Shown here one piece after another: positions 1 through 6,640 of a stretch of DNA of 7,579 nt; the first letter of the stretch is position 1; the number at the start of each line of letters is the position of its first letter. This DNA comes from Propionibacterium sp. (GTDB taxonomy: Bacteria; Actinomycetota; Actinomycetes; Propionibacteriales; Propionibacteriaceae). The notes below the pieces were generated by a model, which did no database searches, was not told where the DNA came from, and saw only the letters and a program-made list of their open reading frames with translations. The stretch is taken from contig JAAYAO010000201.1 of the NCBI GenBank assembly GCA_012719335.1, positions 1 to 7,579 on the forward strand. The letters run 5' to 3'. A program made the position numbers and the translations under genes.

Positions 1-854
1 GCGCGGTGCTGATCGACCATGCCGGGCAGCCGGTGATGGCCGGGGTGCATCCGCTGGCCGATCTGGCCCCGCGCGATGTGGTGTCGGCCACCATGCACGC
101 CCACCTGCAACGCACCGGCGAACCGCACCTGTTCCTGGACGGAACCGGTCTGGGCGCCGAGGTATGGCACTCGCACTTCCCGACGATCCGGCAGATGTGC
201 CGCGAGCACGGCATCGACCCGATGACCGACCCGATCCCGGTGCAACCCGGGGCGCATTACCTGTGCGGTGGGGTGGCCGCCGATCTGACCGGCCGCACCT
301 CGGTACCGGGTCTGTACGCGGTCGGTGAGGTGGCCGGCACCGGCCTGCACGGGGCCAACCGGTTGGCCTCCAACTCGGTGCCCGAAGCGTTGGTGGCCGG
401 TGATGCGGTCGGTGCCCGGTTGGCCGCCGAACTCGCCCCGGCCGGCACGTTGACCCCGGTCGGCGCCGGTGGCGGCACCCCGGTCGACCTGGTCGACCCG
501 TCCGCGATCGGGACGATTCGGGACGCGATGACCGCCGGCGCGTCGGTGTCCCGCTCCGAAACCGGGCTGGCCGCCGCCGCGGCCGACCTGACCGGGCTGC
601 CCGGCACCACCGGGCTGACCCACCGGGCCGTCACCGCCACCAACCTGCACACGGTGGCCACCCTGGTGCTGGCCGCCGCCCGGGCCCGCACCGAATCCCG
701 CGGGGCGCACCGCCGGGTCGACCACCCCGACACCGAATCCGGCTGGGCCCGGCACATCACCCTGCGGCGCAGCCCGACCGGCGAGGTGGTGCTCGACACC
801 AGCCCGCTGACCCCGTCCACCCGTCCGACCCGAACCGAAACGGAAGCAGCATGA
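1..854 (+). CDS. nadB: L-aspartate oxidase, C-terminal part (5' end outside window)
   Basis: This flavoenzyme oxidises L-aspartate to iminoaspartate, the first step of de novo NAD synthesis, and passes it to quinolinate synthase (NadA). The frame is open from base 3, so the N-terminal FAD-binding part lies upstream of the window. Visible motifs match the E. coli enzyme: LAPRDVV (Arg codon at 72, cf. Arg290), HYLCGGV (His codon at 255, cf. His351), then GLYAVGEVAGTGLHGANR with its Arg at 360 (cf. Arg386), followed by LASNSVPEALV. The last third is the helical C-terminal domain with the typical ESRGAHRRVDHPD segment. The stop codon overlaps the nadC start as ATGA, which implies one operon and translational coupling. 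The SVPEALV stretch replaces the commoner SLLEGLV. Fumarate reductase and succinate dehydrogenase flavoproteins are related, but the HYxCGG and GANRxASNS motifs plus the nadC neighbour decide for NadB. Confidence 0.96.
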   Translation, partial: AVLIDHAGQPVMAGVHPLADLAPRDVVSATMHAHLQRTGEPHLFLDGTGLGAEVWHSHFPTIRQMCREHGIDPMTDPIPVQPGAHYLCGGVAADLTGRTSVPGLYAVGEVAGTGLHGANRLASNSVPEALVAGDAVGARLAAELAPAGTLTPVGAGGGTPVDLVDPSAIGTIRDAMTAGASVSRSETGLAAAAADLTGLPGTTGLTHRAVTATNLHTVATLVLAAARARTESRGAHRRVDHPDTESGWARHITLRRSPTGEVVLDTSPLTPSTRPTRTETEAA

Positions 855-1753
855 GCACCTGGCCCTGGCCGTCCGAACTCACCATCGCCCTCGAGGATGC
901 CGGGCTGGACCCGGCCCACGTCCACGAGGTCGCCACCCGCACCCTGGACGAGGATCTGTCCTGGGGCCCCGATGTCACCACCGAGGCCACCCTGGACGCC
1001 GATGCGCGGGGTACCGCCGACGTGGTGGCCCGCCAACCCGGCTGCCTGGCCGGGGTGCCGGTGGCCGCCGCGGTGGTCTACACCCTGGCCGCCCGGCAGG
1101 GCACCGACGTGTCGGTCGAGCTGGTCGCCGCCGATGGTGACCGGGTCTCTCCCGGCGACCCGGTGCTCACCGCGACCGGCCCGCTGCGCACCCTGCTGAC
1201 CGCGGAACGGTCGATGCTGAATCTGCTCTGCCAGCTCTCCGGGGTGGCCACCGGCACCGCGGCCTGGGCCGATGCGTTGACCGGCACCGGGGCGAAGGTG
1301 CGCGACACCCGCAAGACCGTGCCCGGCCTGCGGGTGCTGCAGAAGTACGCGGTGCGCTGCGGTGGCGGGGTGAACCACCGGCTCGGCCTGGGTGATGCCG
1401 CCCTGATCAAGGACAACCATGTCGCCGGGGCCGGTTCGGTGTCGGCCGCCTACGCCGCGGTCAAGGCTCACGCCCCGACCATCGAGGTCGAGGTCGAATG
1501 CGACACCGTCGAGCAGGTCCGCGAGGCCGTCGAGGCCGGCGCCGACCTCATTCTGCTCGACAACATGAGCCCCGACGTCCTGCGCGAGGCGGTCGCGATC
1601 ACCGGCCCCCGCGGGGTGCGCACCGAGGCCAGCGGCGGGCTGGTGTTGGCCGATGCCGCCGCGGTGGGTGCCACCGGCGTCGACTACATCTCGGTCGGGG
1701 CACTGACCCACTCGTCGGTGGTGCTCGACCTCGGTTTCGATCTGCGCGCCTGA
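851..1753 (+). CDS. nadC: Quinolinate phosphoribosyltransferase (carboxylating)
   Basis: This cytoplasmic enzyme converts quinolinate and PRPP to nicotinate mononucleotide, CO2 and pyrophosphate, the step where the de novo route enters NAD synthesis. The 300-residue length is normal. An N-terminal domain (about residues 20-125) precedes the alpha/beta barrel. Residues known from the M. tuberculosis enzyme all appear at a constant offset of +15: Arg120, Arg154-Lys155 in RDTRKTVPGLR, His176-Arg177 in GGGVNHRLGLGD, Lys187 in LIKDNH, Glu216 in IEVEVE and Asp237 in ILLDNMSP. The glycine-rich TEASGG and DYISVGALTHS phosphate-binding segments follow. The start is the ATG of the ATGA overlap with nadB; only a weak GGAAG lies upstream, so translation is probably coupled. 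A strong hairpin follows the stop. Confidence 0.97.
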   Translation: MSTWPWPSELTIALEDAGLDPAHVHEVATRTLDEDLSWGPDVTTEATLDADARGTADVVARQPGCLAGVPVAAAVVYTLAARQGTDVSVELVAADGDRVSPGDPVLTATGPLRTLLTAERSMLNLLCQLSGVATGTAAWADALTGTGAKVRDTRKTVPGLRVLQKYAVRCGGGVNHRLGLGDAALIKDNHVAGAGSVSAAYAAVKAHAPTIEVEVECDTVEQVREAVEAGADLILLDNMSPDVLREAVAITGPRGVRTEASGGLVLADAAAVGATGVDYISVGALTHSSVVLDLGFDLRA

Positions 1754-1765
1754 CGCCCCGACTGC

Positions 1766-1829
1766 AAACCGCCTTCTCACGGGCCGATACACCGATAACC
1801 GCGGTGTCGTGCCCGGAGAAGGCGGTTTT
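1766..1829. terminator. Bidirectional hairpin terminator between nadC and the binding-protein gene
   Basis: Bases 1766-1778 (AAACCGCCTTCTC) pair perfectly with 1816-1828. After one unpaired A at 1779, CGGGC 1780-1784 pairs with 1811-1815, and ACACCG 1789-1794 pairs with 1802-1807 around a 7-base loop. On the + strand the stem runs into TTTT at 1826-1829, and on the - strand it ends in TTT. It starts 13 bases after the nadC stop and ends 9 bases before the stop of the convergent gene, so it can serve both transcripts. Its function is inferred from structure and position. Confidence 0.85.
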
Positions 1830-1837
1830 CAGTCGGC

Positions 1838-3457
1838 TCAGTCGGAGATCCAGGCCTTCTCGAAGCCCACCTGGGCGTCGTTGCCGGGCTGGATGCCGTG
1901 CACGTTGTCGGCCCACATCACCATGTTGGCGTTGCCCCCGTACACCACCGTGGGTAGTTCGGTGAGGATCTCGTTCTCGATCCGCTGCAGCACCTCGGCG
2001 CGGTCGTCGCCCTCGGTCATCCGCAGTTCGTCGACCAGTGCGTCGTAATCCGGGTCGTTGAAGCCGGAGGCGTTGGCCGCCGAGGTCGAATGGAAGGACG
2101 CGAACAGTCGCCAGTACGGGTCGTCGTCGCCCAGGGCCAGACCCTGCTGGGCGAAGTCGAAGTTGCGCTCGATGAAGGTCTTGTTGATGCCGTCGGCGAC
2201 GGTGCGGGCGTAGTCGTTCTCGACGGTGAACCCGACCGCCTCCAGTTGGGCCTTGACCCCCAGGGTGAGTTCGCGGGTTTCCGGGTCACCCATGCTGGTC
2301 AGTTCCACCGTGCCGTCGAAGCCGGCCGCCTTGGCCTCGTCCAGCAGTTCGGTGGCCTTCTGCCGGTCGAGTTCGCGTACCTCGGCGTCCTCGTTGTGCC
2401 AGCGCGAGGCCGGGCCGAAGACGTGCCGCGACGGCATCCCGACCCCGTCGAACACCCGGTCGGTGAGTTCCTCACCGTCGATCGCGTGGGCGATCGCCTC
2501 GGCGATCTGCGGGTACTCCGCGGCGGGACGACCCTCGGCCCGGTTGATCATGATGATCCGGCCGAAGCTCTCCACCGAGACCCAGCCGGAGACATCGGCG
2601 GTCAGGGCCCGTTCGACCACCCGGCTGTCCCGCACGATGGCACCCTGGACGGTGCCACCGTCGAGGCTCTCGAGCTTGGTCTCATCGGCCCCCAACCAGA
2701 CGAACCGCAGCTGGTCGAGGTGCGGCGCACCGTCCCAGTAGTTCGGGTTGGCGGTCAGCACCAGTTCTTCCTGCGGCCGGTACGACTCGAAGGTGAACGC
2801 GCCCGCACCGATCGGACGGAAGCCCTCGGGCCCGTCGGCGATCGCGGCCGGGGCCACGATGAAACCAATGCCCATGCCGAGGGCGAACGGGAAGGTCGCC
2901 CACCCCTGACGCAGGGTGACCCGGACGGTGCGGTCGTCGACCTTCTCCGCCCCGCCCCATTGGGGGCCGACCACACCCAGGTCGGAGCCCTGGTTCTCGA
3001 GGTAGTAGGCGAAGGAGCCGAGCACCGCGTCGGCGTCGACCGGGCTGCCGTCGGAGAACTCCGCACCCTCGCGCAGGGTGATCGTCCATTCGGTGTGGTC
3101 GTCGTTGGATTCGACCGATTCGGCGAGCCGCGGTTCGAAGGCCTGCTCGCGCTGGTTCCACCGGATCAGCGGGTCGTACAGGGCGGTCATCACAGTGCCG
3201 GCGGAGTACCCGGTGTACAGGTTCCGGGTCGGATCCAGGCTGCGGGTTTCGGCGAAGTCGGCGAAGGTGAGGGTGCCGCCCGAGGTCGGCTCCCCCGGTG
3301 GGTCGGCTTCGTGGAAGCCCGGCGTGAAGAGGGCACCGGCATCTCCGGTGTCGTCCCCGCCCCCGGCATCCGATTCGTCACCGCGAGCACACGCACTCAG
3401 GGCCAGTACCGCTGCGAGCAACACGGCGGTTACCGTCCGCACTGTCTTCTTTGCCAT
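1838..3457 (-). CDS. ABC transporter substrate-binding lipoprotein, family 5 (peptide/nickel type)
   Basis: This is an extracytoplasmic solute receptor of the oligopeptide/dipeptide/nickel import family (SBP_bac_5). The 539 residues begin with a lipoprotein signal peptide: KK near the N-terminus, a hydrophobic core at 9-20 and the lipobox LSAC with Cys23. An acidic, Gly-rich linker follows at about 24-60. The family signature is visible: LDPTRN at 74-79, ALYDPLIRWN at 92-101, PRLAES at 109-114, then TITLREGAEFSDGSPVDADAV at about 125-145. Further on are the NPNYWDGAPHLDQL segment and the C-terminal GFNDPDYDALVDE. The start is fixed by AAGGAG (3464-3469 on the - strand) six bases upstream. No permease or ATPase gene adjoins it: the fumarase lies upstream and nadC converges downstream. 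The substrate cannot be read from the sequence. A LacI-type operator candidate lies about 100 bases upstream. Confidence 0.93.
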   Translation of the reverse strand: MAKKTVRTVTAVLLAAVLALSACARGDESDAGGGDDTGDAGALFTPGFHEADPPGEPTSGGTLTFADFAETRSLDPTRNLYTGYSAGTVMTALYDPLIRWNQREQAFEPRLAESVESNDDHTEWTITLREGAEFSDGSPVDADAVLGSFAYYLENQGSDLGVVGPQWGGAEKVDDRTVRVTLRQGWATFPFALGMGIGFIVAPAAIADGPEGFRPIGAGAFTFESYRPQEELVLTANPNYWDGAPHLDQLRFVWLGADETKLESLDGGTVQGAIVRDSRVVERALTADVSGWVSVESFGRIIMINRAEGRPAAEYPQIAEAIAHAIDGEELTDRVFDGVGMPSRHVFGPASRWHNEDAEVRELDRQKATELLDEAKAAGFDGTVELTSMGDPETRELTLGVKAQLEAVGFTVENDYARTVADGINKTFIERNFDFAQQGLALGDDDPYWRLFASFHSTSAANASGFNDPDYDALVDELRMTEGDDRAEVLQRIENEILTELPTVVYGGNANMVMWADNVHGIQPGNDAQVGFEKAWISD

Positions 3458-3556
3458 GGCCTACTCCTTGAACCCGTCGAAACCGGAGCCCGGTGGCGTC
3501 GGGTTGGTTGCTGCTGTCGGGACGGCCCCGCGGGCCGCCGCAACCGACGCGACGCC

Positions 3557-3570
3557 GGGAAACGTTTACC
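3557..3570. promoter_or_regulatory. Candidate LacI/GalR-family operator
   Basis: GGGAAACGTTTACC is a 14-bp near-perfect palindrome (six of seven base pairs symmetric) with a central CpG and an AAACGTTT core. That is the classic form of sites bound by LacI/GalR-family repressors. It lies 100-113 bases upstream of the binding-protein start, within its 230-bp 5' region. No LacI-type regulator gene is in the window. I see no convincing -10/-35 pair, so the position relative to the promoter is unknown. Function is inference. Confidence 0.5.
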
Positions 3571-3582
3571 GAGTAAGCCACC

Positions 3583-3598
3583 TAAGGCGTGGTCCTTA
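3583..3598. repeat. Short inverted repeat upstream of the binding-protein gene
   Basis: TAAGG (3583-3587) and CCTTA (3594-3598) form a 5-bp inverted repeat around six bases. The second arm is reused in a smaller one, CCTT-AA-AAGG (3594-3603). It lies 12 bases on the fumarase side of the LacI-type site. It is the most AT-rich spot of the intergenic region and so could be part of a promoter or a second regulator site. Short arms make chance possible. Confidence 0.25.
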
Positions 3599-3627
3599 AA
3601 AGGATCTTCCGGTGAGCGGGACGGGCA

Positions 3628-3639
3628 GTGCCCGGGCAC
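3628..3639. repeat. Perfect 12-bp palindrome
   Basis: GTGCCCGGGCAC is fully self-complementary. It sits between the fumarase terminator candidate and the binding-protein 5' region. It could be a protein site, or simply part of a GC-rich transcription end. No role can be assigned. Confidence 0.25.
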
Positions 3640-3644
3640 GACGA

Positions 3645-3688
3645 AGCCCGCCGCCCGAGCAGGACGACGGGCCGGGTCGCGGTGGGCT
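3645..3688 (-). terminator. Candidate terminator of the fumarase gene
   Basis: Read on the - strand, AGCCCACCGC (3688-3679) pairs with GCGGCGGGCT (3654-3645) in 9 of 10 positions. An inner GCCCG/CGGGC pair can form at 3668-3672 and 3653-3657. The stem begins at the last base of the stop codon. Only a weak T-containing tail (TTCGTCG) follows, as is common in high-GC actinobacteria. Confidence 0.45.
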
Positions 3689-5385
3689 CAGCCCTGCGAG
3701 TCGGTGTCCGGGCGTCGTTGGATGGTCAGCACGGTGGGCTTGGAGACCTCGGCGAAGAAGTCGTTGCCCTTGTCATCAACCACGATGAAGGCCGGGAAGT
3801 CCTCGACCTCGATCCGCCAGACCGCCTCCATGCCGAGCTCGGGGTACTCCAGCACCTCGACCTTCTTGATGCAGTCCTGGGCCAACCGGGCGGCCGGGCC
3901 ACCGATCGACCCCAGGTAGAAACCGCCGTACGTGCCACAGGCGTCGGTGACCTGCTGGGAGCGGTTGCCCTTGGCCAGCATCACCATCGAGCCGCCGGCG
4001 GCCTGGAACTGGTCGACATAGGAGTCCATCCGGCCGGCCGTGGTCGGGCCGAAGGAACCGGACGCCATGCCCTCGGGGGTCTTGGCCGGGCCGGCGTAGT
4101 ACACCGGGTGATCCTTCAAGTACTGCGGCATCCCCTCGCCGGCCTCCAGCCGCTCACGGATCTTGGCGTGGGCGATGTCACGGGCTACCACCAAGGTGCC
4201 GGTCAGCGACAGCCGGGTCTTCACCGGATGCTTGGACAGCTCGGCGCGGATCTCGTCCATCGGCCTGGTCAGGTCGATCTGCACCACCGCGTCCGCGTCA
4301 CCCTCGACACCGAGATCGGCGTCGGTCACCTCGGGCAGGTACTGCGCCGGATCGAACTCGAGTTGCTCGATGAACACGCCCTCGGGGGTGATCTTGCCCA
4401 GGCACTGACGGTCGGCCGAGCAGGACACCGCCATCGCCACCGGCAGCGAGGCACCGTGGCGCGGCAACCGGACCACCCGCACGTCGTGGCAGAAGTACTT
4501 GCCGCCGAACTGGGCGCCGATACCCATCTGCCGGGTGAGTTCGAGAACCTTCTCCTCCATCTCCAGATCCCGGAAACCGCGCCCGGTGGCGGCGTTGCCG
4601 TCGGTGGGCAGGGAGTCGAGGTACTTCGCCGAGGCGTACTTGGCGGTCTTCAGCGCGAACTCCGCCGAGGTGCCGCCGACCACGATCGCCAGGTGGTAGG
4701 GCGGGCAGGCCGCGGTGCCCAGCGAGCGGATCTTCTCGTCCAGGAACTTCATGATCGAGTCCGGGTTGAGGATGGCCTTGGTTTCCTGGAAGAGGTACGA
4801 CTTGTTGGCCGAGCCGCCACCCTTGGCCATGAACAGGAACTTGTACTGGTTCTCGTGGCCGTTGATCGTGTCGGCGTAGAGCTCGATCTGGGCCGGCAGG
4901 TTGGAGCCGGTATTCTTCTCCTCGAAGAAGGTGACCGGGGCGTTCTGCGAGTAGCGCAGGTTCAGTTTGGTGTAGGCGTCGTACACCCCGCGCGAAATCG
5001 GCTCCTCGTCGGTGCCGGCGGTCAACACCTGCTGGCCGCGCTTGCCCATCACGATCGCGGTGCCGGTGTCCTGACACATCGGCAGCACCCCGCCGGAGGC
5101 GATCTGCGCGTTCTTCAGCAGATCGAGGGCGACGAACTTGTCGTTCGCCGAGGCCTCCGGGTCGTCCATGATCTTCTGCAACTGGGCCAGGTGGGCCGGG
5201 CGCAGGAAGTGGGCGATGTCGTGCATCGCGGTTTCGGTGAGCAGCCGCAGCGCCTCGGGGTCGACCTCGAGAAAGGTTCGGCCGCCGGGGCCCTCGACGG
5301 TGCGCACACCCTCGGTGGTCAGCAACCGGTACGGGGTCTCGTCGGCCCCCAGCGGCAACAGGTCTTCATAGGCGAACTCGGCCAT
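3688..5385 (-). CDS. Class I (iron-sulfur) fumarate hydratase, single chain
   Basis: This is a [4Fe-4S] fumarase of the FumA/FumB type, which reversibly hydrates fumarate to L-malate in the TCA cycle. The 565 residues carry both domains of the single-polypeptide class. The N-terminal domain holds the three expected cluster cysteines: Cys104 in MCQDTGTA, Cys227 in TAACPPYHL and Cys322 in VSCSADRQ, matching Cys105, Cys224 and Cys318 of E. coli FumA. GGGSANKS at about 189-196 and [17 protein letters not shown] near 290 are also typical. The C-terminal domain shows [28 protein letters not shown] and [17 protein letters not shown]. The start is set by GAGGAG (5392-5397 on the - strand) six bases before ATG. 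It appears to be monocistronic, with a hairpin at its stop. Tartrate dehydratase and D(-)-tartrate-type relatives share the fold, but the length and motifs favour fumarase. I leave the symbol blank because fumA and fumB cannot be told apart. Confidence 0.95.
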   Translation of the reverse strand: MAEFAYEDLLPLGADETPYRLLTTEGVRTVEGPGGRTFLEVDPEALRLLTETAMHDIAHFLRPAHLAQLQKIMDDPEASANDKFVALDLLKNAQIASGGVLPMCQDTGTAIVMGKRGQQVLTAGTDEEPISRGVYDAYTKLNLRYSQNAPVTFFEEKNTGSNLPAQIELYADTINGHENQYKFLFMAKGGGSANKSYLFQETKAILNPDSIMKFLDEKIRSLGTAACPPYHLAIVVGGTSAEFALKTAKYASAKYLDSLPTDGNAATGRGFRDLEMEEKVLELTRQMGIGAQFGGKYFCHDVRVVRLPRHGASLPVAMAVSCSADRQCLGKITPEGVFIEQLEFDPAQYLPEVTDADLGVEGDADAVVQIDLTRPMDEIRAELSKHPVKTRLSLTGTLVVARDIAHAKIRERLEAGEGMPQYLKDHPVYYAGPAKTPEGMASGSFGPTTAGRMDSYVDQFQAAGGSMVMLAKGNRSQQVTDACGTYGGFYLGSIGGPAARLAQDCIKKVEVLEYPELGMEAVWRIEVEDFPAFIVVDDKGNDFFAEVSKPTVLTIQRRPDTDSQG

Positions 5386-5659
5386 CGCTCACTCCTCGCA
5401 TAGGTCTGCTCCCAATCCTGTCACCGCGCGATAATCCGTGGACCGCCGGGTCGGGGCCGACGCCGAGCAGCGCCGGCCGATGGGCGGGCACACCCCGCTG
5501 GGGAGCGCGACACGCAGAAGGGATGAACGCATCCACCCCCGGATTTCGCCGCGCCGCCGCTGACCTGCAGCAGTGATCCCCACCCCGGCGGACAATCTGA
5601 GCCCCTTCGGCCCAAGCGTTTCGGGAGCTTCTCGCCCATGGTGAGGGTGGGAGGAAATC
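5386..5659. other. Divergent intergenic region between fumarase and lipoprotein genes
   Basis: These 274 bases must hold the promoters of both divergent genes, but no good -35/-10 pair stands out on either strand. The only clear signals are the two ribosome binding sites at the edges. A small inverted repeat, GGATG-AACG-CATCC, lies at 5521-5534. No ORF here looks coding. Confidence 0.5.
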
Positions 5660-6301
5660 ATGCATGCACTCAAGTACGTTCGTCCGTTCGCCCTGGTGGC
5701 GGCGGTGTCGCTCGTCCTGGCGGGTTGCGGGGCCGATGAGCCTTATGACCTGACCACCGATTACGTCCCCGCCGAGGTTCCGGCAAGCGTCGAGGTGAAT
5801 ACCGACGTGCAGGAGATGGAGGTCGTCAACGCCGAGAGCGACGAGATGGAGAATTTCAATCAGGGCACGTTCGCCGAGGTCGAGGGGCTGGCCGAGGCCG
5901 CCGAGAAGTGGCAGGCCCTCGGTGAACAAACCGACGAGGAGCTGGGCCGCGACGATTTCGGCCACGTCAACGTCTTCGCGCAGGCCGACGAGGCCGGGGG
6001 CGCGTCCTACGGCCAGGCAGTCTTCATCAACAGCGGTGCGAACGACTGGGCGGCGGCGCCGGGTTCGTACACCTTCGAGGTGATCTGCTTCTCGCCGATC
6101 GGGGTGGGGTACACGGTGCGGGCCGACGCCGAGGACGAAAGCGGCGGCTGGGTCGTCGCCGGCACCTGTGGCGACGAACAGGCCACCACCTATCGCCACA
6201 CCTACGAGAACCCCTCGGCGGAGGCGGCGATCGGTCAGATCACCTTCCTGGCCGACGAACCGGCCCCCGGCTTCGCCATCATTCGCGTGGACGTCGACTG
6301 A
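5660..6301 (+). CDS. Putative secreted lipoprotein of unknown function
   Basis: I do not recognise this 213-residue protein. It begins with a clear lipoprotein signal: Lys5 and Arg8, a hydrophobic stretch at 10-21 and the lipobox LAGC with Cys23, so the mature protein should be membrane-anchored on the outer face. The mature part is very acidic, especially at 45-100, with a probable helical stretch at about 70-95. From about residue 134 the sequence turns beta-rich (PGSYTFEVICFSP, then GYTVRAD, ending GFAIIRVDVD). It contains two cysteines, Cys143 and Cys170, that could form a disulfide. This resembles the small beta-sandwich domains at the C-terminus of many actinobacterial lipoproteins, which is an inference from pattern only. 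The start is fixed by GGAGG (5650-5654) five bases before ATG. It is a single gene, divergent from the fumarase, and followed within 20 bases by a hairpin repeat. Confidence 0.85.
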   Translation: MHALKYVRPFALVAAVSLVLAGCGADEPYDLTTDYVPAEVPASVEVNTDVQEMEVVNAESDEMENFNQGTFAEVEGLAEAAEKWQALGEQTDEELGRDDFGHVNVFAQADEAGGASYGQAVFINSGANDWAAAPGSYTFEVICFSPIGVGYTVRADAEDESGGWVVAGTCGDEQATTYRHTYENPSAEAAIGQITFLADEPAPGFAIIRVDVD

Positions 6302-6318
6302 ACAGCAACTCCGGATCC

Positions 6319-6367
6319 GACGCTGGTTGAGCCGCCCGCGCAGCGGGCGCGTCGAGACCCGGTGCCC
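6319..6367 (+). repeat. Hairpin repeat (REP-like), left copy
   Basis: This 49-bp element has a perfect internal stem, CGCCCGC (6333-6339) and GCGGGCG (6343-6349), around a GCA loop. It is flanked by GGTTGAG on one side and GTCGAGACC on the other. It differs from the inverted copy at 7343-7391 at only two bases. Repeats of this general GGTTGAGCC..GTCGAAACC form are scattered in many actinobacterial genomes. Starting 17 bases after the lipoprotein stop, it may also end that transcript. Confidence 0.85.
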
Positions 6368-6429
6368 TTCGGTGCAATAGTGCGCACCGGACCGGCGTCC
6401 AGAGAGGCCGCGTGACAACGGCCGACCCC

Positions 6430-6502
6430 TCGATGACTCAAACCTCGAACATGGGGCGAGCCGCGACCATGGCTTCGGGGCTCCCCTCGCTCGAGGCTTC
6501 AG
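6430..6502 (+). repeat. Diverged intergenic repeat, left copy
   Basis: This 73-bp stretch aligns with the reverse complement of 7450-7525: by eye about 59 of 73 aligned bases match, with one 3-base gap (TAT missing here). Shared blocks include TCGATGACT, CCTCGA, GGGGCGA, CCGCGACCAT, GGCTTCG and CTTCAG. Its nature is unknown. It could be a repeat-family member or the remnant of a coding segment. Confidence 0.7.
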
Positions 6503-6592
6503 TCATGACCGGCGGCCCGTGACCGGATTCCTCACGGGCTCCACCGGCACGCCCTTCCCGAGACCGGATCAGCCGGCGGCTGGATCAGGACT

Positions 6593-6613
6593 CCGTCGCC
6601 CCTTCCGCGACGG
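6593..6613 (-). terminator. Candidate hairpin terminator downstream of vapC
   Basis: CCGTCGC (6593-6599) and GCGACGG (6607-6613) form a perfect 7-bp stem with a 7-base loop, beginning 27 bases past the vapC stop on the - strand. No T-run follows, so it would be a high-GC type terminator or only an RNA-stabilising stem. Confidence 0.4.
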
Positions 6614-6640
6614 CCCGGCGTTCCTCGGGAACTCCGGTAC

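Larger units (their letters stand above)
6302..6640. other. Gene-free, hairpin-rich stretch between lipoprotein and vapC
   Basis: No credible gene lies here. The region holds, in order: the 49-bp hairpin repeat (6319-6367); a hairpin with arms CCGGTGC (6359-6365) and GCACCGG (6384-6390); the diverged 73-bp repeat (6430-6502); a perfect 8-bp hairpin GCCCGTGA/TCACGGGC (6515-6522/6532-6539); a 5-bp hairpin CAGCC/GGCTG (6570-6574/6578-6582) overlapped by a direct GGATCAG repeat (6566-6572, 6582-6588); and a 7-bp hairpin before the vapC stop. Confidence 0.7.

Noticed and set aside
257..1792. Long open frame (511 codons) on the - strand opposite nadB and nadC
   Set aside because: It mirrors two genes with intact catalytic motifs. 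Its composition is low-complexity Gly/Arg/Val/His as expected for an antisense frame in high-GC DNA, with no recognisable domain.
3571..3592. DtxR/IdeR-like iron box (TTAGGTGGCTTAC on the - strand) upstream of the binding protein
   Set aside because: Only one half-site, TTAGGT, matches; the second half does not, so the 19-bp consensus is not met.
2090..3919. Long open frame (609 codons) on the + strand opposite the binding-protein gene
   Set aside because: It is antisense to a clear lipoprotein gene and runs through the intergenic operator and terminator region. No ribosome binding site or domain is seen.
3628..5403. Long open frame (591 codons) on the + strand opposite the fumarase
   Set aside because: The opposite strand encodes a full fumarase with all three cluster cysteines, and the antisense product is rich in Gly, His, Arg and Val repeats typical of shadow frames.
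5521..5534. GGATG-AACG-CATCC inverted repeat as an operator for the divergent promoters
   Set aside because: The arms are only 5 bp and no promoter elements lie beside it, so a chance occurrence is likely.
5366..6418. 350-codon - strand frame covering the lipoprotein gene
   Set aside because: It overlaps the fumarase start region and opposes a gene with a good ribosome binding site and lipobox. It has no start signal of its own.
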